Positions 1 to 7,196 of a DNA stretch of 21,039 bases are shown piece after piece. How positions within the stretch are numbered: position 1 is the first letter of the stretch; the number at the start of each line of letters is the position of its first letter. The stretch comes from VRUE01 sp036376915 (GTDB lineage Bacteria; Actinomycetota; Thermoleophilia; Solirubrobacterales; 70-9), in the NCBI GenBank assembly GCA_036376915.1, contig DASUZK010000047.1, forward strand, positions 1 to 21,039. Reading direction: 5' to 3'. Below the pieces are notes generated by a model. It searched no databases. It was not told the DNA's origin and was given only the letters and a program-made list of their open reading frames with translations. The position numbers and the translations under genes are program-made.

Positions 1-369
1 GTCGACACAGCCCGGTCCGCCTATGAGGCCTTCGGTCGCGGAGACCTGGAAGCGCTGAAGGAGATGATGGCCGAGGACGGCACCTGGCTCACCTCCGACG
101 AGCTTCCGCTCGGAGGAGAAACCCGCGGCCGCGACGAGATCATCGGGAACTTCGCACAGATCCCGAGCTACTGGTCATCGTTCACGGTAGAACCGGAGGA
201 ATTCATCGACGCTGGTGAATGGGTGATCGTGAGGGGAACGCAGCGGGCCGGTCACAACGGCCACAGCTTCGAGGCCCCGTTCGCACACCTGCTCAGGTTC
301 GCCGACGGCAAGATCGTCCGCGGCGAGTTCTACGCCGACAGCGCCAAGGCAGCAAAGGCTCTCGCCTAG
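1..369 (+). CDS. SnoaL-like / nuclear transport factor 2-fold protein (5' partial)
   Basis: The reading frame is open from base 1, so the start lies upstream of the window; the visible part is 122 codons. The first residues (VDTARSAYEAFGRGDLEALKEM) are the typical opening helix of small NTF2/SnoaL-fold proteins: aromatic, then GD, then a run of helix leading to a W. It continues with a GRDEI turn, a beta-rich middle (EFIDAGEWVIVRGTQRAG) and a closing strand pair (HLLRFADGKIVRGEFYAD). The fold forms a cone-shaped pocket used by cyclases, isomerases or as a plain binding domain; no specific substrate can be inferred. Its TAG stop overlaps the stop of the convergent MmgE/PrpD gene inside one CTAG tetranucleotide. 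An internal ATG at 64 would cut off the first helix and is unlikely to be the real start. Confidence 0.85.
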   Translation, partial: VDTARSAYEAFGRGDLEALKEMMAEDGTWLTSDELPLGGETRGRDEIIGNFAQIPSYWSSFTVEPEEFIDAGEWVIVRGTQRAGHNGHSFEAPFAHLLRFADGKIVRGEFYADSAKAAKALA

Positions 370-1808
370 GAAACCGCCGGGGCGACGCCGCTCGGCGCCG
401 CCCCGGCGACCGCGAGCCGTTCCTCGACCACGGCGCGCTGCTCCGTGAGCGAGCGGCCGCAGGAGCCGGGCTCGCTGCCCTCGACCACGCGGGTCGAGCC
501 GTCGTGGAGGCGGATGCGCAGGCGGCTGGGGAAGGTCATCCGCAGCGCCGAGGTGTCGAGCCCATCGATGCCGGGGTCGCCGCCATCGCCGCTGAGCCGC
601 CCGCGAAGCGAGCGGCCGAGATGACGGCGCAGGCCGCGGTCGACGATGAGAGCCCTGACGATCGCCGGAGCCGGGTTGGCCCCGTCCATGTTCGCGTAGG
701 CGAGGCGGCGGCGGATCCGCAGCAGGTCGCCGAGGCCCAAGTGGGGTGAGGCACCCGCCTCGAGGCTGCCGAGCAGGGTCGCCGCGGTGGCGCGGGGGTC
801 GTGGCGGAGCTCGATCCGGGCGGCGAGCGCGCGGATCGAGGCTTCGTGCTCGACCAGCCAGGCGGGAGCCAGCTCCGCCGGGGTCAACCGGCCGGCGATG
901 AGAGCGATCGCCGCCGTCAGCGTGGCGGAGAAGTTGACCCTGATCGGGGTCAGGTCGGGCCCCCGGCCGAGCTCCTCCATCTCACAGGTGAGCCAACCGG
1001 CCTCGATCTCGATCGCGGCGACGTCCTCGGCGGCGACACCCGAGGCGAGCGCGGCCTCGGCGACCGACTGCAGGTAGGCGCAGCCCGGCACCCGCTTGTA
1101 GGCAAGGGTGTCGGTCAGCCAGACGCGGCCAAGCGCGCCGAGCATCGCCGGCCGCGGCGCGAAGGAGAGGCCGGCGAGGACACCGCGTGGGTGCTCGATC
1201 ACGTCGAGCGCGCCGGTGACGCCGTCGGCGGCGAGCAGCGCGGCCCGTGCGCCCACCCCTGCCGGCTCGGCAGCGGTGAGGAGCTTGCTCTCGGGACCCA
1301 TGAACCCGGGCCACATCCCGTAGGGCGGCTGGTAGAGAGCGATCGCCAGGGCATGGGCGGTGCGCGTCGTGTCGAGCCCGAGCCCGACCGAGGCGGCGAC
1401 CGCCGAGGAGGCGCAGTGGATCGAGGCCCAGAACTGGCCGTTATGAGGGCCGAGGAAGAGCGAGGCACCGAGACGGCCGGCGACCTCGTTGGCCGCGACC
1501 TGGGCCACGAGCCTGCGCTCGGAATCGTCGACGAAAGCGGCCGCCGCCGGCACCGCCGAGTGCCCGGTGTGGCCCATGAAGAGGTAATCGTCCCAGTCGT
1601 GGGCGATCGATGCCGCGGCCGAGCGGTAGATCTCCCCGACCGGCCCGTCCGCAGCGACGGCGGCAAACGGCGCGGCGGCCCCCTCTCCGGCTGCCCGTCC
1701 GGCGGCGACGCACAGCGCCTGCAGCTCCGCCCGCTCGCGCACGCTCGCCGGCAGGCTCTCGGCTCGCAGCCCGACCACCCACTCGGCAATCTCCTCGCAG
1801 ATAGTCAT
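366..1808 (-). CDS. MmgE/PrpD family protein
   Basis: 480 residues, about the usual length of the MmgE/PrpD family (2-methylcitrate dehydratase, cis-aconitate decarboxylase, iminodisuccinate epimerase). Family landmarks are visible: the helical N-terminal half with WDDYLFMGHTGHSAVPAAAAF, where D and H residues sit in the region of the active-site D/H of the family; HNGQFWASIHCASSAVAASVGLGLD, matching the usual H..G..AAA..AA.LLGLD segment; and YKRVPGCAYLQSVAEAAL, corresponding to the K-P-x-C segment that precedes the smaller domain. The substrate cannot be assigned from sequence, and several positions differ from classical PrpD, so methylcitrate dehydratase should not be assumed. It starts with ATG 25 nt after the uvrB stop on the same strand, without a visible Shine-Dalgarno, so co-transcription with uvrB is plausible. 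No propionate genes are nearby. Confidence 0.85.
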   Translation of the reverse strand: MTICEEIAEWVVGLRAESLPASVRERAELQALCVAAGRAAGEGAAAPFAAVAADGPVGEIYRSAAASIAHDWDDYLFMGHTGHSAVPAAAAFVDDSERRLVAQVAANEVAGRLGASLFLGPHNGQFWASIHCASSAVAASVGLGLDTTRTAHALAIALYQPPYGMWPGFMGPESKLLTAAEPAGVGARAALLAADGVTGALDVIEHPRGVLAGLSFAPRPAMLGALGRVWLTDTLAYKRVPGCAYLQSVAEAALASGVAAEDVAAIEIEAGWLTCEMEELGRGPDLTPIRVNFSATLTAAIALIAGRLTPAELAPAWLVEHEASIRALAARIELRHDPRATAATLLGSLEAGASPHLGLGDLLRIRRRLAYANMDGANPAPAIVRALIVDRGLRRHLGRSLRGRLSGDGGDPGIDGLDTSALRMTFPSRLRIRLHDGSTRVVEGSEPGSCGRSLTEQRAVVEERLAVAGAAPSGVAPAVS

Positions 1809-1833
1809 GCGAGGATGCTCTCAGGCTGAATGC

Positions 1834-3831
1834 CTAGGCGCCAGCCCGCATTCCGTCGAGATCGCGCCGCAACTCCCTCAACTCGTCGCGCAGCCGGGCG
1901 GCCTCCTCGAAGCGCAGGTCATCGGCGGCGGCCAGCATCTCCTCCTCCAGCGAGACGATCATGCGCTCCAGCTCTGCCGGATCGTCGAACTCGGCGGCGC
2001 GCTTGCCGCGGCGCTTGCGCGGCGCCCGGTCCTCCATCGCCAGGAACTCGCTCATCTCCGAGATCCCCTTGCGCACGGTCTCCGGCGTGATCCCGTGCTC
2101 GGCGTTGTAGGCGACCTGGATCGCCCGGCGGCGGTCGGTCTCGCGCATCGCCGCCCGCATCGCGTCGGTCTCCTTGTCCGCGTACATCAGCACCCGCCCG
2201 TTGACGTTGCGCGCCGCCCGGCCGATCGTCTGCACAAGGCTGGTCTCGCCGCGCAGGAAGCCCTCCTTGTCGGCGTCGAGGATCGCCACCAGCGAGACCT
2301 CGGGCAGGTCGAGGCCCTCCCGCAGCAGGTTGACCCCGACCAGCACGTCGTACTCGCCGAGGCGCAGGTCGCGGATGATCTGGATCCGTTCGAGGGTGTC
2401 GATCTCCGAGTGCAGGTAGCGAACCCGAACGCCGTACTCGAGCAGGTAGTTGGTCAGGTCCTCGGCCATCTTCTTGGTCAGCGTCGTGACCAGGACGCGA
2501 TCGCCGTTCTCGGCGACGGCCTTGATCTCGTTCATCAGGTCGTCGATCTGGTTCTTCGTCGCGCGCAGCTCGATCTCGGGGTCGACGATCCCGGTCGGGC
2601 GAACGATCTGCTCGACGATCCGGGTCGACTCGGCCCGCTCGAACGGCCCCGGCGTCGCCGAGACCATCACCAGCTGCGGCACCCGCTCGAGGAACTCGTC
2701 GAACTTGAGCGGCCGATTGTCGATCGCCGAGGGCAGTCGAAAGCCGTAGTCGATCAGCGTCTGCTTGCGCGAGCGGTCGCCCTCGTACATCCCCCCGATC
2801 TGGGGGATCGTCTGGTGGGACTCGTCGACGAAGACGACGAAGTCGTCGGGGAAGTAATCGATCAGCGTGTGCGGCGGGCTGCCGGGGGGCCGGCCATCGA
2901 GGATGCGCGAGTAGTTCTCGATCCCCGAGGTGAAGCCGATCTCCTTCAGCATCTCGATGTCGTAGGCGGTGCGCTGGCGCAGGCGGTGCGCCTCCAGCTG
3001 CTTGCCCTCGGCCTCCAGCTCCTCGGTGCGGGCGGCCAGTTCGGCGCGGATTTCCTCCACCGCGCGCTCCAGTGTCTCGTCCTTTGTCACGTAGTGCGAT
3101 GCCGGCCAGACCGAGACGTGGTCGATCGTGTCGAGGACCTCGCCGGTCAGCGGGTCGAAATGCTGGACCCCCTCGATCTCGTCGCCGAAGAGGGCGATGC
3201 GGTAGGCCGACTCGGCGTAGGAGGGCATGATCTCCAGCACCTCGCCGCGCACCCGGAAGGCGCCGCGGCCGAGCACCGAGTCGTTGCGCTGGTATTGCAT
3301 CTTGACCAGCTTGCGCAGCACCTCGTCGCGGTCGATCTCCTCGCCAACCTTGAAGAGCTGCATTTTTTCGTTGTAGACCTGCGGCGAGCCGATCCCGTAG
3401 ATGCAGGAGACCGAGGCGACGATGATCGTGTCGCGGCGGGCGAAGAGCGCCGCGGTGGCCGCGTGCCGCAGGCGGTCGATCTCGTCGTTGATCGAGGAGT
3501 CCTTCTCGATGTAGAGGTCCTGCGCCGGGACGTAGGCCTCCGGCTGGTAGTAGTCGTAGTAGGAGACGAAGTACTCGACCGCGTTGTCGGGGAAGAACTC
3601 GCGGAACTCGTTGCAGAGCTGCGCCGCCAGCGTCTTGTTGTGGGCGATCACCAACGAGGGCCGCTGCACCGCGGCGATCGTGGCCGCCATCGTGAAGGTC
3701 TTGCCGGTCCCAGTCGCGCCGAGCAGGGTCTGAAAGCGGTCTCCCTCGGCCAAGCCCTCGGCCAGACCCGCGATCGCCTTCGGCTGGTCGGCGGTCGGCG
3801 TGTAAGCAGGATTGAGCTCGAAGTCCGGCAC
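1834..3831 (-). CDS. uvrB: UvrABC excinuclease subunit B
   Basis: 665 residues, the standard UvrB length. UvrB is the damage-verifying helicase-like subunit of nucleotide excision repair: UvrA loads it, and it then recruits UvrC for dual incision. Visible motifs are Walker A GATGTGKT (about 38-45), the aromatic beta-hairpin FVSYYDYYQPEAYVP (about 88-102) that clamps DNA, the VFVDESHQTIPQI box, VSATPGPFE, the helicase-C segments VRYLHSEIDTLERIQIIRDLR and VGVNLLREGLDLPEVSLVAILDADKEGFLR, the QTIGRAARN arginine-finger motif, and a C-terminal UVR motif (ELERMIVSLEEEMLAAADDLRFEEAARLRDEL) for UvrC contact. The start is GTG, giving VPDFELN, with no Shine-Dalgarno, so a leaderless or near-leaderless message is possible. 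A perfect 15-bp inverted repeat lies 16-50 bp upstream of the start, between uvrB and the divergent DoxX-like gene. Confidence 0.98.
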   Translation of the reverse strand: MPDFELNPAYTPTADQPKAIAGLAEGLAEGDRFQTLLGATGTGKTFTMAATIAAVQRPSLVIAHNKTLAAQLCNEFREFFPDNAVEYFVSYYDYYQPEAYVPAQDLYIEKDSSINDEIDRLRHAATAALFARRDTIIVASVSCIYGIGSPQVYNEKMQLFKVGEEIDRDEVLRKLVKMQYQRNDSVLGRGAFRVRGEVLEIMPSYAESAYRIALFGDEIEGVQHFDPLTGEVLDTIDHVSVWPASHYVTKDETLERAVEEIRAELAARTEELEAEGKQLEAHRLRQRTAYDIEMLKEIGFTSGIENYSRILDGRPPGSPPHTLIDYFPDDFVVFVDESHQTIPQIGGMYEGDRSRKQTLIDYGFRLPSAIDNRPLKFDEFLERVPQLVMVSATPGPFERAESTRIVEQIVRPTGIVDPEIELRATKNQIDDLMNEIKAVAENGDRVLVTTLTKKMAEDLTNYLLEYGVRVRYLHSEIDTLERIQIIRDLRLGEYDVLVGVNLLREGLDLPEVSLVAILDADKEGFLRGETSLVQTIGRAARNVNGRVLMYADKETDAMRAAMRETDRRRAIQVAYNAEHGITPETVRKGISEMSEFLAMEDRAPRKRRGKRAAEFDDPAELERMIVSLEEEMLAAADDLRFEEAARLRDELRELRRDLDGMRAGA

Positions 3832-3846
3832 GCGACGACGATAGCG

Positions 3847-3881
3847 GGCGCCTTGCTCGGCTATATGCCGAGCAAGGCGCC
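3847..3881. promoter_or_regulatory. Perfect 15-bp inverted repeat in front of uvrB (copy A)
   Basis: The arms are GGCGCCTTGCTCGGC (3847-3861) and GCCGAGCAAGGCGCC (3867-3881), separated by TATAT. The arms are exact reverse complements. The element sits in the 80-bp divergent region between uvrB (start 3831) and the DoxX-like gene (start 3912), so it is not between convergent genes, where a terminator would be expected. A close relative occurs at 15660-15694. It could be an operator, a promoter element with the AT-rich centre as part of a -10, or a dispersed hairpin. Nothing in the window proves which. Confidence 0.6.
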
Positions 3882-3911
3882 GATTCGGCCGAGCTGGAAG
3901 ACTGCCGAGCG

Positions 3912-4280
3912 ATGAGCCGCTCGCAAAAGGCCCTCGCCGGCTTCTTCGCTTTCGCGGGGACGATGCATTTCGTCGTCCCGCGCTTCTACGAAGCGATCAT
4001 GCCGCCGTCCCTGCCCCGGCACCGCGAGGCGGTGGTGGTCAGTGGGATCGCCGAGATCGCCGGCGGGGCGGCCGTGCTGGCCCCCTCGACCAGGCGCTTC
4101 GCGCGCTGGTGGCTGCTGAGCCTGCTGATCGCGGTCTTCCCCGCCAACATGCACATGGCGGTCAACCCGGAGCAGGTCAACGGGCTCGACCTCGACCGGC
4201 TGCCACGCTGGGCGCTCTGGGCGCGGCTTCCCCTGCAGCCGCTGGCGATGCTCTGGGTCTGGCGCGCGACCCGCGACTGA
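3912..4280 (+). CDS. DoxX-like integral membrane protein
   Basis: 122 residues with about four hydrophobic segments: KALAGFFAFAGTMHFVVP, VSGIAEIAGGAAVLAP, WWLLSLLIAVFPANMHMAV and LPLQPLAMLWVW. The G-T-x-H-F-x-x-P opening, the ExxGG in the second helix and the FPANMHMA motif in the third are characteristic of the DoxX-like group of small four-helix membrane proteins. DoxX relatives are subunits or partners of membrane oxidoreductases, but most genomic members have no known reaction, and none is claimed here. It starts with ATG 80 bp from the divergent uvrB and probably shares its control region, including the inverted repeat at 3847-3881. A weak GGAAG lies 11 nt before the start. Confidence 0.75.
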   Translation: MSRSQKALAGFFAFAGTMHFVVPRFYEAIMPPSLPRHREAVVVSGIAEIAGGAAVLAPSTRRFARWWLLSLLIAVFPANMHMAVNPEQVNGLDLDRLPRWALWARLPLQPLAMLWVWRATRD

Positions 4281-4302
4281 TTCGTATATAAACGTGCGGT
4301 TT

Positions 4303-4348
4303 CGTCTGTAGACGTTTTGGCTGTAGCGCTTCTGTCTTCGCAGACAGA
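4303..4348. promoter_or_regulatory. Two GTCT-AGAC inverted repeats in front of the XRE gene
   Basis: The first repeat is CGTCT-GT-AGACG (4303-4314). The second is TCTGTCT-TCGC-AGACAGA (4331-4348). Both contain GTCT...AGAC half sites, and their centres are about 31 bp apart, roughly three helical turns. They lie 11 to 56 bp upstream of the XRE start codon. A further outer pair, AAACGT (4290-4295) and ACGTTT (4312-4317), brackets the first repeat, and TATATAA at 4286-4292 could be part of a -10. Autoregulatory operators for the adjacent regulator are a reasonable inference; a hairpin in the leader is the alternative. Confidence 0.4.
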
Positions 4349-4358
4349 GAATTGCCGC

Positions 4359-4607
4359 ATGAAACCACGCGAACGTTTTGCAATCAACCTGCGCAAAGCG
4401 CGCAAGAAGAAGGGCGTGTCGCAGGAGGAGCTCGGATTCCTCTGCGACCTGCACCGCACGGAGATCTCGCTGCTCGAGCGCGGCGGGCGCGAGCCACGGC
4501 TGGGCACGATCGTCAAGCTCGCCAGCTCGCTTGAGACAACTCCAGAAGCGCTCTGCGAGGGCATCGCCTGGCTGCCGAAGAAGGGGAAGTTCCAGTTCAA
4601 GAAGTAG
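4359..4607 (+). CDS. XRE-family helix-turn-helix regulator
   Basis: 82 residues from ATG 4359. The frame extends upstream to a TTG at 4317, but the extra residues are not part of the domain and cross the inverted repeats, so the ATG is preferred. A single HTH_3/Cro-C1 domain covers about residues 5-65: FAINLRKARKKKGVSQEELGFLCDLHRTEISLLERGGREPRLGTIVKLASSLETTPEALCEG. The Q-E-E-L-G turn and the recognition-helix segment HRTEISLLERG are textbook XRE. The C-terminus is a short basic tail ending KKGKFQFKK, with no sensor or peptidase domain. It is likely a small dimeric repressor whose targets are unknown; the repeats just upstream suggest autoregulation. The gene follows the DoxX-like gene on the same strand after 78 nt. 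Confidence 0.88.
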   Translation: MKPRERFAINLRKARKKKGVSQEELGFLCDLHRTEISLLERGGREPRLGTIVKLASSLETTPEALCEGIAWLPKKGKFQFKK

Positions 4608-4617
4608 TGGGGTGGGC

Positions 4618-4680
4618 GGCGCCGGAGAGGTTCCCCGGGCCGGCTTCCCCGGGAGCTCCCGGGGAACCCTCCCCGGCGCC
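4618..4680. terminator. Nested GC-rich palindrome between convergent genes, probable bidirectional terminator
   Basis: The outer arms GGCGCCGG (4618-4625) and CCGGCGCC (4673-4680) enclose GGTTCCCCGGG (4629-4639), which pairs with CCCGGGGAACC (4658-4668). Inside lies a perfect 22-bp palindrome (4645-4666) built from TTCCCCGGGAG and its complement. The right copy of CCCGGGGAA can pair with either of two left copies, so two alternative hairpins are possible. It lies between the XRE stop (4607) and the stop of the opposing hypothetical gene (4709). No U-tract follows, as is common for GC-rich actinobacterial terminators. Confidence 0.6.
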
Positions 4681-4708
4681 GCTGCTGCTTGCACGCTCGA
4701 GGGTGTGC

Positions 4709-5233
4709 TCAGGGGAGGAACTGTTCAAGCAGGCCCTGCGCCGGTCCCAAAAAGCTTTCCAGGCTGTTGAGCAGCGTGCGGGCGTTGTTGAGCAGTTCGA
4801 TCGCCTGGTTCAGCGGGATGCTTTTCAGCGATTCCCGCAGCGGCCCGGCCAGGAGCGGGCTCAGGGCCCCGGCGTCTTCGGCGTCGTTGACGGCGCGCAG
4901 TAGGCCCGCCCGGATCGCTTTGGCGAGCTGGGCGTCGTCGATCCCGTAGCGCTCGGCGAAGCGCTCCCGCGACTCCGGCGTGGCCAGCGCTCGCGCAAGG
5001 GTCTCACGGCTCACCCCCAGCTCGCAGGCGGCGCCGTCCAGCGCCGAGAGCGAGAACTGCTCGGCGATCTCGTCGAGTCCTTCCGGGTCGCGCCAGGGAC
5101 GCGTCTCGCAGGGATCCGCTGTCTTCGCCGGGGCGTAGGAGGAGCCGCCCGAGGCCAGGTAGATCCCAGGAAGCGCGACGGAGGCGACGATCGCGGAGGC
5201 GACGAGCACCTGTGCTCTCCGCACCGGGTTCAC
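4709..5233 (-). CDS. Hypothetical membrane-anchored or secreted helical protein
   Basis: 174 residues; I do not recognise a named family. The N-terminus (MNPVRRAQ, then VLVASAIVASVALPGIYLASGG) is a basic n-region and a hydrophobic segment, i.e. an uncleaved anchor or signal peptide. The remainder looks mostly helical. It contains two cysteines (DPCETRP and GAACELG) that could pair outside the membrane, a segment GVSRETLARALATPESRERFAERYGIDDAQLAKAIRAG with a helix-turn-helix-like rhythm, and a leucine-rich amphipathic C-terminus (NQAIELLNNARTLLNSLESFLG). The ATG overlaps the TGA of the upstream MFS gene as ATGA, which supports both this start and translational coupling to the transporter. It could be a membrane-associated partner of the transporter, but that is inferred from position only. 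Confidence 0.7.
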   Translation of the reverse strand: MNPVRRAQVLVASAIVASVALPGIYLASGGSSYAPAKTADPCETRPWRDPEGLDEIAEQFSLSALDGAACELGVSRETLARALATPESRERFAERYGIDDAQLAKAIRAGLLRAVNDAEDAGALSPLLAGPLRESLKSIPLNQAIELLNNARTLLNSLESFLGPAQGLLEQFLP

Positions 5234-6600
5234 AGATCGATCCTCCTCGCAAGGACGATCGGGATCAGCGAGAGCAGGCCGAGCAGGGCCGCGAGGCCGA
5301 AGGACGGGCTGAAGGCGTGGGTGGCGCCGCGGTTCAGCTGCTCCTGCAGTTCGTCACGAAGCTCGACGACAGCGGCGCGGTCCTCGGGGTCCTCGGGCAG
5401 CGGATCGAAGGCGGGGCCGATCGTCGGGACCCTCCCCTGCTCTCCTTCGAGCTGGCTCTCGATCCGCTGCGCGAGCTCGAGCTTGAGCAGCGGCGGCGCG
5501 GGCGAGTCGAGGACCACCGCGGTGCCGGCGTCGATCGCGTCGTGGCGCTGCTCGGCGATGTCGGCGGTGAAGACCGGGGTCAGAGCCAGCAGCCCGACGA
5601 CGACGCCGGCATGGCGGGCGGAGATCGTCCAGCCACCGTGGATCGCCTGCGGTGCTCTCCCGTGCAGCGCCGTCTCGGTCAGAGCCGAGAGCACCAGAGC
5701 GAGGCCGACGCCGACCATGATCTGAGGCGGCACGGTCAGCGCCACCTCGGCCTTGGGCAGCAGCGCCAGCGCTCCGAGCCCGCCGGAGACGAGGATCGCT
5801 CCGGCCGCCGCGCGCGCCTTTGCGCTCGGGGCCCAGCGCCCGAGGCGGCTGCCGGCGATCGCCGCCACGGGCATGACGCTGACCACGATCGCGGCGCCGA
5901 TCGGGGTCAGGCGCCAACCCTCGATCAACAGCAGGACGAGCAGGAAGAGGGCGGCGGCGATCGCCGCCGAGACCATCGCCAGCGCCAGGTTGGCGAGCAG
6001 GTGGGGGCGGCCGGTCGGGGAAAGCTCGTCCGTGAGCACACCCGTCGCCGCCTCGTGCCTGGCGACGGCGAGGATCGGCACCGCCGCGGCCAGCGCCACC
6101 GGGACCTGGATCAGGAAGATCGACTGCCAGGAGACGAGCTCGGTGAGAAGGCCGCCGACAGCCGGGCCTAGCGCCGCACCGGTGGCGCCGGCGGTTGCCC
6201 AGACAGCCGTCGCCCGGCGCTCGGAGCCGACCGTGGCCGGGAGCAGCTCCAAGACGGCCGTCACCGCCAGAGCGCCGCCCAGGGCCTGCACACAGCGGGC
6301 GGCGATCAGGGTGCTGAGCTCGGCGGAGACCCCGCAGGCGATGCTGGCGCCGGCGAAGACGGCGAGGCCGACGGCCGCCGCACGCCCCGGGCCGGCGCGG
6401 CGAGCGAGGTGGGCGGCGGGAACCGCCGCCAGCGCCATCACCAGGTTGAAGGAGACGAGGACCCAGGTGACGCCGGCGACGCTCGTGTCGAGCTCGCGGT
6501 AGATCTCGGGCAGCGCCAGGACGACGATCGAGGAGTCGGCTAGGACCAGGCCAACGGCAACGGCCAGCGCGGCAAGCCGCGGCCTCGGCGCGTCGCTCAT
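5230..6600 (-). CDS. MFS transporter, drug:H+ antiporter type
   Basis: 456 residues from the ATG at 6600. The frame is open further upstream to 6723, but that part overlaps the lytic transglycosylase gene and has no membrane character, whereas MSDAPRPRLAALAVAVGLVLADSSIVVLALPEIYREL is a typical transporter start. Alternating hydrophobic segments run through the protein. Recognisable signatures are the D-S-S-I-V first-helix motif of the EmrB/QacA group, WVLVSFNLVMALAAVPAAHLARRAGPGRAA (motif A region), LEL-P-ERRATAVWATAGATGAALGPAVGGLLTE (motif C region of antiporters) and SWQSIFLIQVPVALAAAVP. A long soluble stretch (about residues 370-430) precedes the last helix. The substrate is unknown. Start and stop are both ATGA overlaps with the neighbouring genes. 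Confidence 0.9.
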   Translation of the reverse strand: MSDAPRPRLAALAVAVGLVLADSSIVVLALPEIYRELDTSVAGVTWVLVSFNLVMALAAVPAAHLARRAGPGRAAAVGLAVFAGASIACGVSAELSTLIAARCVQALGGALAVTAVLELLPATVGSERRATAVWATAGATGAALGPAVGGLLTELVSWQSIFLIQVPVALAAAVPILAVARHEAATGVLTDELSPTGRPHLLANLALAMVSAAIAAALFLLVLLLIEGWRLTPIGAAIVVSVMPVAAIAGSRLGRWAPSAKARAAAGAILVSGGLGALALLPKAEVALTVPPQIMVGVGLALVLSALTETALHGRAPQAIHGGWTISARHAGVVVGLLALTPVFTADIAEQRHDAIDAGTAVVLDSPAPPLLKLELAQRIESQLEGEQGRVPTIGPAFDPLPEDPEDRAAVVELRDELQEQLNRGATHAFSPSFGLAALLGLLSLIPIVLARRIDL

Positions 6601-7196
6601 CGGTACCCCAGCTCCTTCGCATACTCCTCGCGGTAGTCGCGCTGCTTGTCGAGCACCTCTTCGACATATGCGCGCGTTTCCGGAAAAGGGATCTCCTCGA
6701 CGCGGAGGGCGCTGCCACCCCACTCGTCGGCGTTGCCGGGGCCGGCGTTGTAGGCGGCCAGCGCAGCCGCGACGTCGCCCTCGTAACGACCGATCAGTTC
6801 GCGCAGCAGGAAGGTCCCGTAGCGGATGTTGATTTCGGGGTCGGAGAGATCGCGAAGATTGAAGGTGGTACCGCCGCTGAGCCGCTCGATTTCGTTGGCC
6901 GCGGCGGGCGTGATCTGCATCAGCCCCCGCGCGCCCGCACTCGAGGTGCTGTCGCTGAACTTCGACTCCGAGTAGATCACCGCGGCAATCAGCGCCGCGT
7001 CGACGCCCTTTTCGCGCGATTGCTGCCGGATCACGTCCTCGTGGCGCAGGGGTAGCGTCAGCTCCTGAATCGCCTTGTCTATCGTCCCCCTCGCCAGCAG
7101 CACGCCGGCGACGATAGCGGCGACCGTCGCGACGACGGCAATCGCCAGGCGGCGCCTTCTCCGTTCCCTAACCGAGCGACCTCGCGCCGGGCTCAT
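6597..7196 (-). CDS. Membrane-anchored lytic transglycosylase (SLT domain)
   Basis: 199 residues. A strongly basic n-region (RERRRRR) and one hydrophobic segment (about 17-36) anchor it in the membrane with the enzyme outside. The goose-lysozyme-like SLT domain spans about 55-170. The catalytic glutamate is E77 in AAVIYSESKF, followed by SAGARGLMQITPAAA (about 87-100), then LSDPEINIRYGTFLLREL and ALAAYNAGPG (about 145-154). These are the three conserved blocks of soluble/membrane lytic transglycosylases, which cleave the MurNAc-GlcNAc bond and leave a 1,6-anhydro end. The C-terminus EIPFPETRAYVEEVL is also typical. It sits between coaE and the MFS gene with ATGA overlaps on both sides, so it is made as part of the rpsA-coaE transcript. 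Confidence 0.93.
   Translation of the reverse strand: MSPARGRSVRERRRRRLAIAVVATVAAIVAGVLLARGTIDKAIQELTLPLRHEDVIRQQSREKGVDAALIAAVIYSESKFSDSTSSAGARGLMQITPAAANEIERLSGGTTFNLRDLSDPEINIRYGTFLLRELIGRYEGDVAAALAAYNAGPGNADEWGGSALRVEEIPFPETRAYVEEVLDKQRDYREEYAKELGYR

Noticed and set aside
366..369. Shared CTAG stop codons of the first two convergent genes as a regulatory signal
   Set aside because: A 4-base tail-to-tail overlap is common in compact genomes and needs no special explanation.
1807..3915. 702-codon plus-strand open frame opposite uvrB
   Set aside because: It is the GC-driven mirror of uvrB; its translation is low-complexity, rich in R, D, L and V, with no recognisable motif.
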